A stretch of DNA of 64,000 nt, from NCBI RefSeq assembly GCF_900102535.1, contig NZ_FNBP01000007.1, positions 62,001-126,000 on the forward strand. The letters run 5' to 3'. Made by a program: the position numbers and the translations under genes. Source of the stretch: Sulfitobacter delicatus (GTDB taxonomy: Bacteria; Pseudomonadota; Alphaproteobacteria; Rhodobacterales; Rhodobacteraceae). Numbering within the stretch: the stretch's first letter is position 1; every line of letters begins with the position of its first letter. Under the pieces are notes generated by a model. The model was given only the letters and a program-made list of their open reading frames with translations, was not told the origin of the DNA and searched no databases. Below, one piece after another: positions 1 to 7,129 of this stretch.

Positions 1-25
1 CCGCGCGGTTAAAGAGGGCTAAGCG

Positions 26-460
26 ATGCGTTATTTGATAGTGCCTTTACTGCTCGGCCTGGCCGCCCCGGGCTTTGCGCAGGAAGAAGAATCGCCGGTC
101 GATGTGGGCCGCCGTGACCTCGGTTCTACGTTAGAAAAGTTCACCGACAGCGACGGCGCCGAGTTGTACCGCCGAGCTTGTTCCGGCTGTCACGGTCCCG
201 AAGGGGAAGGCGCTTTTGGTGCCGGGAAATATCCCGCGCTCGCAGCCAATCCGCGTCTGGGCCATCCCCGCTATCCGGTCAATCTGATCCTGGAGGGCAA
301 CGGCGCGATGCCGTCCTTTGCGGACTGGCTGGACGACGAACAGGTGGCCGCAGTGGTGACCTATATTCAGACGAACATGGGCAATGACTACGCCGGAGAG
401 GTGACTGCCGAGGATGTAAGCCGCATGCGCGAAGAATTTGCGGATCTGGATGAGGGATGA
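26..460 (+). CDS. exported monohaem cytochrome c
   Basis: Small periplasmic class I cytochrome c of 144 residues. A signal peptide of about 18 residues ends at APGFA. The haem-binding motif CSGCH is at residues 52-56, and the GAMPS segment near residue 95 supplies the likely axial methionine. The family role is electron transfer between a dehydrogenase and an oxidase; the donor is not identifiable here. An AGAGGG ribosome site precedes the ATG, and an in-frame TAA at 10-12 could be the end of another gene upstream, so this may be an internal operon gene. The next cytochrome gene starts 2 bases after its stop, so the two are surely co-transcribed. Confidence 0.85.
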   Translation: MRYLIVPLLLGLAAPGFAQEEESPVDVGRRDLGSTLEKFTDSDGAELYRRACSGCHGPEGEGAFGAGKYPALAANPRLGHPRYPVNLILEGNGAMPSFADWLDDEQVAAVVTYIQTNMGNDYAGEVTAEDVSRMREEFADLDEG

Positions 461-462
461 TT

Positions 463-1155
463 ATGAAACTCCATTATTTTCTACCACTCGCCCTAACCGC
501 CGCGCTTGCTGCGCAGGCTGAAACGCCGCCCCCTCTGTTTGACGGCGTGGAAGGGGGCGAAGAGCTCACCCCTGATACCGCACTTGGCCGCACCGTGGCG
601 TCAGGTGGTGCCCTGCATGGTGGTGTGGGGATGAAATGTATGGCCTGTCACGGGCTTGATGATGCTGGCGCCGGTTTGGGCGATATGCCCGGTCTTGCGG
701 GGCAGCCCGCAGACTACCTTGTTGAACAGCTAGAGGCTTTCATGTCCGGCGCGCGGTTCTCGCCCATTATGGTGCCAATTGCGACACAACTGACCGACAA
801 GGAGCGCATGGCCGTGGCGGACTACTATGCCTCAGTCGCGCCGAAGCTATCAAAGTTCGACCACGAGGCGCCGACCGATCTGGTACAGCGGGGCGGCGCG
901 TTGGCGGCGTCAGGCAGCGACAGGGTTACAGCTTGTAGCCAGTGTCATGGCGGCGGCGATACCAGCGGTGCGGCGATCCCTCGGCTCAAGGGCCAGTCGG
1001 CGCAGTATATCGCGGATCAACTGGTGGCCTGGCGCGAGGGTGATCGGGCAAACGGACCCTTGGGTGTAATGGAGCAGATCGCCAAGTCGCTGACGCCTGA
1101 AGAGATCAAGGCCGTCGCACTGTATTACCAGCAGACACCCCCTGATACCCAGTAA
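463..1155 (+). CDS. dihaem cytochrome c4-type protein
   Basis: Exported two-haem cytochrome of about 230 residues with two tandem cytochrome c domains, the cytochrome c4/c553 arrangement. Haem motifs are CMACH at about residues 59-63 and CSQCH at about 158-162, after a signal peptide ending near AQAET. I chose the ATG at 463 over the one at 457 because the GAGGG ribosome site (452-456) touches the earlier codon but is 6 bases from the later one. It follows the monohaem cytochrome gene by 2 bases. A second c4-type gene (6289-7107) lies in the facing operon. The likely job is to shuttle electrons to the oxidase encoded next door; that is inference from position. Confidence 0.85.
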   Translation: MKLHYFLPLALTAALAAQAETPPPLFDGVEGGEELTPDTALGRTVASGGALHGGVGMKCMACHGLDDAGAGLGDMPGLAGQPADYLVEQLEAFMSGARFSPIMVPIATQLTDKERMAVADYYASVAPKLSKFDHEAPTDLVQRGGALAASGSDRVTACSQCHGGGDTSGAAIPRLKGQSAQYIADQLVAWREGDRANGPLGVMEQIAKSLTPEEIKAVALYYQQTPPDTQ

Positions 1156-1183
1156 GCTTGCGCAGTTTCCCCGCATAAGATCA

Positions 1184-1226
1184 AACAGCGCAGCGTGTCA
1201 AAACCACGTTGCGCTGTTCGCTTTTT
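1184..1226 (+). terminator. Rho-independent terminator after the cytochrome pair
   Basis: A 14-base stem (1184-1197 with 1205-1218, one G-T pair) and a 7-base loop are followed by CGC and five T. It sits between the convergent cytochrome c4 gene and the end of the oxidase operon and serves the + strand transcript. Confidence 0.75.
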
Positions 1227-1251
1227 CACCCTTTGTCAAAGGACCGCCGGC

Positions 1252-1968
1252 TCAAGCCGCCCCCCGCGGCAGCGCTTCTTGCCGCAGGAACAGCCGCACT
1301 TGCAGCGCCACCAACACCATGAAGAGCCCGCCGCCTGCGACCCACATCAACGCCCCGGCAAGCTGTTGGTCGGCCAGCGCGGATAGGCCGTAGGGCAGGG
1401 CGGTCATTGCGTGCCAGTCATGCCAAGCGGTAGGGGCGAGCGTCAGCGTCACTGCAAAGGCGGTCAACTGCGCGGCGGTGAAGACGGAAGGCACTGCGGC
1501 CTGTGCTCCAGCAGAACGGAAACTGGCAAAGAGGGCGATTGCTGTTCCGGTCAGCGACAGGTGCATCGCCCAATAAGTTACATCGGACTGCAGCGTAGCC
1601 GCATAGGGCGTTGGGCTATGCCATACCCAAAACAGCGCGGCGAAGAGCAGGGCCACAGGCCAGACCGGCAGGCGCAGCCGCGGCAAAGCTGCTGCGATCA
1701 GCGGCGCTGCGACCAGTGTCAGCAGGATATGCTGCCCGACCCGCGCTGAGAACAGCGCCATCGATGCGGCACAGAGGGGTGAGATGAATAGAAACGCAAC
1801 CAGCGCCGCGCCGCTCATCGCCTGACCGCGCCGCTCGGCAGTCACCCACAGTGCTGCGGTAAAGAGCAGCAAACCGGCGAGCAACAGCGGGTCTAGCGTC
1901 CAGCGGGTCAGCAAGTCCCCGGGTAGAGGCGGGGTGCCGCAGAAAGGGGTATAGGCATCGGGTTCCAT
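1252..1968 (-). CDS. CtaG-type (caa3_CtaG) cytochrome oxidase assembly protein
   Basis: Polytopic membrane protein of 238 residues with about six or seven hydrophobic segments. The order of segments and the motifs near residues 60-80 (SPLCAASMALFSARVGQH) and HSPTPY near 120 fit the CtaG assembly factor family found with caa3 oxidases (Pfam caa3_CtaG), not the copper chaperone CtaG/Cox11. It is the last gene of the oxidase operon, 12 bases after the small membrane protein, and has a clear AAAGGA ribosome site. Expected role: maturation of the copper or haem centres of the caa3-type oxidase. The family call is from memory of the motif and from context. Confidence 0.75.
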   Translation of the reverse strand: MEPDAYTPFCGTPPLPGDLLTRWTLDPLLLAGLLLFTAALWVTAERRGQAMSGAALVAFLFISPLCAASMALFSARVGQHILLTLVAAPLIAAALPRLRLPVWPVALLFAALFWVWHSPTPYAATLQSDVTYWAMHLSLTGTAIALFASFRSAGAQAAVPSVFTAAQLTAFAVTLTLAPTAWHDWHAMTALPYGLSALADQQLAGALMWVAGGGLFMVLVALQVRLFLRQEALPRGAA

Positions 1969-1980
1969 AAGGGTTCCTTT

Positions 1981-2310
1981 CTATCCGTGACAGCCGGGGA
2001 GGATCAGAACGGGAGTGAGGTTGGCGATCGTCGCGATCAGGGAAATCAAACCGGACCACCAAGCCGCCCGCGCCAGCGCAAACGCGTCGGGCGTTAACCC
2101 CGGTCGCCGCCCCTTGCTATGTGCGCTCCACATCCAGATGATTTGCAGGACCACAAATACCACGGTGATTGCCACCGCGGTGAGAACCAGATGTTCCGGC
2201 GAGAGCAGGGCTCGCGGCGCGCAAGCGGCAGAGATGAGCGCATACATTGTCGCGAAGTGAAGCGCCCAGAGCAGAACTGGTTTAGCGATACCTAGGGTCA
2301 GGCCTTTCAT
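1981..2310 (-). CDS. small membrane protein of the oxidase operon
   Basis: Protein of 109 residues with three hydrophobic segments (about 8-27, 37-60 and 80-102). Its start overlaps the end of the subunit I gene by 4 bases (ATGA), so it is translationally coupled to it. I do not recognise a named family. Position and size suggest an accessory oxidase subunit, comparable to the small subunit IV or III-like proteins of other aa3/caa3 operons. No haem or copper ligands are apparent. Confidence 0.7.
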   Translation of the reverse strand: MKGLTLGIAKPVLLWALHFATMYALISAACAPRALLSPEHLVLTAVAITVVFVVLQIIWMWSAHSKGRRPGLTPDAFALARAAWWSGLISLIATIANLTPVLILPGCHG

Positions 2311-4844
2311 AGCGCACTCCCCGCCAGCAGATAGGCCGCTGCCGTCGCACCGCCCATGATCGCCACCACGCGGGCAAATGTCCCGATCAACAGGTTCGGC
2401 AGCATCTGCCCCGGCTTCACCGCGCCCACCGCTTTGCGCAGCGCGTTGATCAGCGACCAGTAGATCATCACCGCGAGATAGCCGGCGACGAAAGCAAAAA
2501 GAGACCAGCCCACGGCGGCATAAGCCGAGCCATAGGGGTCAACTGCGCGGATCGAGAAAAAGAGCAATGTGCCGAGCGCGGCAGCGCTGACCGCAAGACC
2601 AAGATCGACCGCGATCACCGGCGTCACCTTCGCTCCAAATGCCGCCCGTTTGCTGGCCCAGCCGAGCAATAGAACCGCCAGCGACGCGACCAGCGCCAGC
2701 CCGGCCATAAGCGGTTCTGCTGGGGGTGTCGTCTCGGCCCAATGCGGTTGTGTGTTCCAAAGATAGAGCCCGGCAAAGAGCAGTGAGGCGAAGAGCGCGG
2801 AGGAGATCAACATCGTCCCCACAACCGCGATATGCAAATGGCTGCGCGTGTCGACGACATTGACCGGCAGGCGCAGCCCCCGCAACCCGCTGTCACGCAG
2901 CACGCCGCTGTCTGACGGCTCCCATACCCATGCGGTAATGCCCATCAGCGCAATCGCAAAGCCCACCGCCACCAGCCAGTAGGCTGAGGCCAAGGTGGCC
3001 CCGAAGCCGAGCGCCAAGCCAAAGGCCGAGATCAGTGGCACCCATGTGGGATGCGGCAGTCGCACGATCTGCATCGGCGCGCCGGTGATCGGATCGTTGC
3101 CCATCGTCTCGCGGCGATGGTCTATGGTGGGCCGCAGCGCGCCCTCAACCTCACGGGCGGGGCGGTCCAACAGTTCAGGCTGGTCCCACAGCGGCTCGCG
3201 CGAACGGACCTCGGGAATGGCGTGGAAATTGAAGCCCGGCGGGATCGGTGGGTAAAGCCACTCCAGCGTCCCCGCGCCCCAAGGGTTGCGCCGCGCCCGC
3301 AGCCCGTTGCGCTGGTGCCAGAAGAAGTCAAAGACAAAGAGCACCACCCCAGCCGCGAGGATATAGGAGCCGATTGACGACAGCATGTTCAGCCGGTCCC
3401 AGCCCAGCCCCTCGGGGTAACTGGCGATCCGCCGTGGCATCCCGCGCAAACCGGTCAGATGCATCATGAAGAAGGTCACGTTGAACCCGATGAACATCAG
3501 CCAGAACACCCAGCGGCCAATGGCCTCGGACATCATCCGCCCGGTGAACTGCGGCATCCAGTAATAAAGCGCGCCAAACATCGGGAAAACGAAGCCACCG
3601 ATCAGCACATAGTGCAGATGTGCCACGACAAAGTAGCTGTCATGCGCCTGCAAGTTAAACGGCACGGCGGCGACCATCACACCGGTCAGCCCGCCCAGCA
3701 CAAAGATGAACAGAAAGCCGAAGATAAAGAGCATCGGCACATCCATGCGTGGCTTGCCCTGCGCTAGAGTGGCGAGGAAGCAGAAGATCTGCACCCCCGT
3801 CGGGATCGCCACCATGGTCGATGCAGCGGAAAACAACGTCAGCGACATCACCGGCAGGCCCGTGGCAAACATATGGTGCGCCCAGAGACCGAAGCTGAGG
3901 AAGCCCATTGTCACCACCGCGGCCACGGCGAAGCCATAGCCAAAGAGCGGCTTGCCCACGAAGGTCGGCAGCATCGTCGCCACCATCCCGGCGGCGGGGA
4001 GGAAGATGATATAGACCTCCGGATGTCCGAAGAGCCAGAACAGGTGCTGCCAAAGCAAGGGGTCGCCGCCCAAGGCGATGTCAAAGAAGGGCAGGCCGAG
4101 CAGGCGCTCCGCCTCCAAAAGTATCGAGCCAATGATCAGCGGCGGGAAACCCACGGCGATCATGAAAGCCGTGACCAGCAGATACCACATGAAGATCGGC
4201 ATCTTGGTCAGGCTCATCCCCGGTGCGCGGGTGCAGAGGATCGCGGCGATGATCTCGACCGCTGCGGTGACGGAGGCGATCTCGGCAAAGGTAATGCCGA
4301 TGAGCCAGAAATCCGCCGAGAGGTCCTGCGTATAGGCGCTGGTCGAAAGCGGCACATACATGAACCAGCCCCCGGCGGGGGCGGCGTCAAAGACGAAAGA
4401 CGACAGCACGATGATGCCACCGAAGAGGTAGCAGTAGTAACCAAAGGCCCCGAGCCGCGGAAACACCAGATCGCGCGCGCCGACCATGAGCGGAATAAGA
4501 TGCACCGCAAACCCTTCCAGCATGGGGATCGCAAAGAGGAACATCATGATCGTGCCATGCATGGTGAAGACCTGATTGTAGGTCTCGGAATCGAGGAAGG
4601 TATTGTCTGGCACGATCAACTGCGTGCGCACCAGCAGGGCGAGGAACCCGGCAATCAGGAAGAAGATGAAGCCGGTAACGAGGAAGCGCTTGCCCACCAC
4701 CCGGTGGCTGACCGAGGACAGATAGCGGATGCCCGGCGGGGCGTCCCAGATCCGCTCGAACCCTTTGTCCGGCGCGCCCTTGGCGCTGCCGGAATAGGTC
4801 TGATCCTCGGGCAGATCCACGACATATGCGGTACGATCAGTCAT
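2307..4844 (-). CDS. ctaD: cytochrome c oxidase subunit I with fused subunit-III-like domain
   Basis: Haem-copper oxidase core of 845 residues. The first ~560 residues are a type A subunit I. It has the low-spin haem ligand in HGTIMMF (H96), the copper B ligand and Tyr cross-link in GHPEVY (H274, Y278), the proton-channel glutamate E276, the HH pair at 323-324, and H409/H411 in AHLHY. The D-channel entry aspartate is present (D125), but the two asparagines usual after it are not (see findings). After a ~100-residue linker, residues from about 650 on form five or so further helices resembling subunit III. It reduces oxygen to water using cytochrome c electrons. Its start overlaps ctaC by 4 bases. 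Confidence 0.93.
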   Translation of the reverse strand: MTDRTAYVVDLPEDQTYSGSAKGAPDKGFERIWDAPPGIRYLSSVSHRVVGKRFLVTGFIFFLIAGFLALLVRTQLIVPDNTFLDSETYNQVFTMHGTIMMFLFAIPMLEGFAVHLIPLMVGARDLVFPRLGAFGYYCYLFGGIIVLSSFVFDAAPAGGWFMYVPLSTSAYTQDLSADFWLIGITFAEIASVTAAVEIIAAILCTRAPGMSLTKMPIFMWYLLVTAFMIAVGFPPLIIGSILLEAERLLGLPFFDIALGGDPLLWQHLFWLFGHPEVYIIFLPAAGMVATMLPTFVGKPLFGYGFAVAAVVTMGFLSFGLWAHHMFATGLPVMSLTLFSAASTMVAIPTGVQIFCFLATLAQGKPRMDVPMLFIFGFLFIFVLGGLTGVMVAAVPFNLQAHDSYFVVAHLHYVLIGGFVFPMFGALYYWMPQFTGRMMSEAIGRWVFWLMFIGFNVTFFMMHLTGLRGMPRRIASYPEGLGWDRLNMLSSIGSYILAAGVVLFVFDFFWHQRNGLRARRNPWGAGTLEWLYPPIPPGFNFHAIPEVRSREPLWDQPELLDRPAREVEGALRPTIDHRRETMGNDPITGAPMQIVRLPHPTWVPLISAFGLALGFGATLASAYWLVAVGFAIALMGITAWVWEPSDSGVLRDSGLRGLRLPVNVVDTRSHLHIAVVGTMLISSALFASLLFAGLYLWNTQPHWAETTPPAEPLMAGLALVASLAVLLLGWASKRAAFGAKVTPVIAVDLGLAVSAAALGTLLFFSIRAVDPYGSAYAAVGWSLFAFVAGYLAVMIYWSLINALRKAVGAVKPGQMLPNLLIGTFARVVAIMGGATAAAYLLAGSAL

Positions 4845-5782
4845 TTAAGGCTCGCCAGATAGGCCGAGAGCGCGCGCAGGTCCGGCCCCGGCAAATGGTT
4901 GTAAGAAGGCATTTTGGCGCCCGGTTTCATTGCGGTCGGGTCCGCTATCCAACCCGCCAGCGTGCCTTGGTTCATGCGGTACATCCCGGCGCCAAGGCTG
5001 CCCCGTCCACCCACACGGGTAAGGTCGGGCCCAAGGTCACCGCCTTCGGCCACGCCGCGGATGGTATGACAGGCGGGGCAACCCGCTTCGACAAAGACAT
5101 CGCGGCCGCGGGTGAGTTCTGTCGTCGCTGCGTCACGGGCCTCGCCGCTGCTGCGCTGCATCCAGGCGTCGAAATCTTCGGGCTCCATAACGACGACCTC
5201 AAAGGCCATTTTCGGGTGCGACAGCCCGCAGAACTCGGCGCATTGGCCGCGAAAGCGCCCCGTTTCGGTTGCCATGACGGGCAGGCTGTTCACCCGGCCC
5301 GGGATCATGTCCATCTTGCCGGTGAGCTTGGGCACCCAGAAGGAGTGGATCACGTCGCTGGATTTGAGACGAAAGGTGACAGCGCGGCCCTTAGGGATGA
5401 CGATCTCATTTGCGCCGCGCATGGCCCAGCCTTCGGGGTCATAGACCACGTCCCACCAGAACTGTTTGCCGGTCACTTCGATGACCAGCGCTTCGGGGTC
5501 TTTCGACGTGATACGTTGCAGGATGACGGTGGAAAAGCCCATCAGGATCAGGACCGAGACCAGCGGCAGCGCGATGCCGCCCGCCCAAATCCACCAGTGG
5601 CGCGGGGCGAGGCGGCCCGAGACGACCGCCCAGACGAAGAGCAGCAGCAAGACGAAGATTAAGCCGAAAGCCACGGTCATGCCGATGGTCAGCCCGTTGA
5701 TCGCGGTGGCGCCGACCCCCTCGGGCGCGAGGGCAGATTGCGCGCCGTATTCGCCGAGCGTGGACTGTGCGGTCTCGCTCAT
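4841..5782 (-). CDS. ctaC: cytochrome c oxidase subunit II with C-terminal cytochrome c (caa3 type)
   Basis: Electron-entry subunit of 313 residues. Two membrane helices (about 30-52 and 65-85) are followed by a cupredoxin domain carrying the CuA ligands H146, C181, E183, C185, H189 and M192, with the aromatic electron-entry patch KQFWWD at 106-111. A cytochrome c domain is fused at the C terminus: CPACH at 235-239 and a likely axial Met in GAKMPSY. This fusion defines caa3-type oxidases. No cleavable signal is obvious. The start overlaps the upstream cytochrome gene by 4 bases (ATGA), and its own end overlaps ctaD by 4. Confidence 0.93.
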   Translation of the reverse strand: MSETAQSTLGEYGAQSALAPEGVGATAINGLTIGMTVAFGLIFVLLLLFVWAVVSGRLAPRHWWIWAGGIALPLVSVLILMGFSTVILQRITSKDPEALVIEVTGKQFWWDVVYDPEGWAMRGANEIVIPKGRAVTFRLKSSDVIHSFWVPKLTGKMDMIPGRVNSLPVMATETGRFRGQCAEFCGLSHPKMAFEVVVMEPEDFDAWMQRSSGEARDAATTELTRGRDVFVEAGCPACHTIRGVAEGGDLGPDLTRVGGRGSLGAGMYRMNQGTLAGWIADPTAMKPGAKMPSYNHLPGPDLRALSAYLASLK

Positions 5783-6279
5783 TCCCGCGCCTCCGATCCC
5801 AAGAGATAGGCGGCGATGTCACGCGCTTCGTCACGTTTCAGGCCGAGGTTCGGCATGGCGGTGGCAGGGCTATGCGCGGGCGGGTTCATCAGCCAGCGGG
5901 TCAGATCGCCAGGGCGATTGGGCAGCACGCCCGCAACATAGGATTGCTGGGCAAAATCATGCAGATCGGGGCCAACAGTCCCTTGCGCGTCGCGGAGGCC
6001 GGGCACGCGGTGACAGGCACCACAGCCGTGCTCTCTGATCAACGCCACCCCGCGTTGCGGGTCTGCATCGAGAAACCGGCGCGAGGCGGCATCGTAGTCC
6101 GGTGTCTTTTCGACCAGCCCTTGGCGAATGTTGATCCGATACCAATCCGAAACCAGCCGCGACGCCTCTCGCATCGGATCGGCCACGGCGGCGGCGAGGC
6201 TGCTTTGCGGTGGTAGGGCCGACCAGACCATCGCGAGGGTGGTGAGCAAGACAACCGATATGACGGTGAAGAGCCGCAT
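5779..6279 (-). CDS. monohaem cytochrome c, membrane-anchored or exported
   Basis: Cytochrome c of 166 residues with one N-terminal hydrophobic segment (residues 3-22) that may be an uncleaved anchor. CGACH is at 86-90, and the likely axial Met is in TAMPNLG near 141. It lies between the cytochrome c4 gene and ctaC and overlaps ctaC by 4 bases, so it is probably an electron carrier or extra subunit delivering electrons to the CuA or cytochrome c domain of the oxidase. Apart from the cytochrome fold I recognise no specific family. Confidence 0.85.
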   Translation of the reverse strand: MRLFTVISVVLLTTLAMVWSALPPQSSLAAAVADPMREASRLVSDWYRINIRQGLVEKTPDYDAASRRFLDADPQRGVALIREHGCGACHRVPGLRDAQGTVGPDLHDFAQQSYVAGVLPNRPGDLTRWLMNPPAHSPATAMPNLGLKRDEARDIAAYLLGSEARE

Positions 6280-6288
6280 CCCGTCAGC

Positions 6289-7107
6289 TCACTGCGTCGG
6301 CGCCGTGGAAGGCTCCAACAGCGGTGAGGTTTCGGGCGGCAGCGGCTGCGTGGGCCGGACGCGGTTGTAATAGGCGCTTACGGCTTCGATGTCTTTTGAG
6401 GTCATCTTTTTGGCGATGGCGGACATGACGTTGTTCACGTCGTTGTCGCGTTTGCCCTCTTTCCACATCTGCAATTGATGCGCCATGTAGCTGGCATATT
6501 GCCCGGCGAGATAGGGGACCGAAGGCGGGTTACCGAGGCCGCTCGGACCGTGACAATTCACACAGGCAGGCACACCGCGCTCAGCCGAACCGACAGCGCC
6601 AAGCTGTCCGCCCCATTGGAGGGTCATGCCATCCACATCGCCCAAAGGCGGGGTATAGGGGGCCGAGATCGTGGCGTAATAGGCGGCCACGGCCTCCATC
6701 TCTTCTTCGGTCAGTTTCTTGGCTATGCCTGACATAACGCGGTTCTGCCGGTCACCCGAAGCGTAGTCTTTGAGCTGCTTATAAGTGTACCACCCCGCCT
6801 GACCTGCAAGCCGTGGGAAAGCGCCTGATCCGTCGCCCGCGCCATCCCCGCCATGACAGGTGATGCAGGCCATGCCGCTATCGCCCGCTTCCGATCCGCC
6901 CATGGCCACAAGTCGCCCGAGCTCCAGCACATCGTCGTCGACCTCGGTATTTACCGTCGCGTTGAACCGCAGCACGTCGTCCTGCAAGCGTTGCTCCATC
7001 GTCGAGATCCCCGGCGCGGCCTCGTAGTTTTGTGCGTGGATGAAACCGGCGGAGATGCCCAGAACTGCGAGTGCGCTGCAGGTCGTCAGAACGGTGCGGA
7101 ATGTCAT
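6289..7107 (-). CDS. dihaem cytochrome c4-type protein
   Basis: Exported protein of about 272 residues with two cytochrome c domains: CITCH at 81-85 and CVNCH at 182-186. Each is followed by a conserved run ending RLAGQ or YLAGQ and a Met-containing segment (NRVMSGIAKKLT and NNVMSAIAKKMT), so the halves are an internal duplication. The ATG at 7107 is preferred to 7137 because it has an AAAGGA site 8 bases upstream and begins directly with the signal peptide (cleaved near IHAQN). It follows the flavoprotein gene and precedes the oxidase genes, so it most likely carries electrons from the dehydrogenase to the oxidase. Confidence 0.88.
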   Translation of the reverse strand: MTFRTVLTTCSALAVLGISAGFIHAQNYEAAPGISTMEQRLQDDVLRFNATVNTEVDDDVLELGRLVAMGGSEAGDSGMACITCHGGDGAGDGSGAFPRLAGQAGWYTYKQLKDYASGDRQNRVMSGIAKKLTEEEMEAVAAYYATISAPYTPPLGDVDGMTLQWGGQLGAVGSAERGVPACVNCHGPSGLGNPPSVPYLAGQYASYMAHQLQMWKEGKRDNDVNNVMSAIAKKMTSKDIEAVSAYYNRVRPTQPLPPETSPLLEPSTAPTQ

Positions 7108-7129
7108 GGGTCGGTCCTTTCGATCTGTC

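Noticed and set aside
3873-4862. 329-codon + strand frame antisense to ctaD
   Set aside because: It mirrors the third-position GC of ctaD, is full of Arg, Gly, His and Glu with no motif, and lies wholly within a certain gene.
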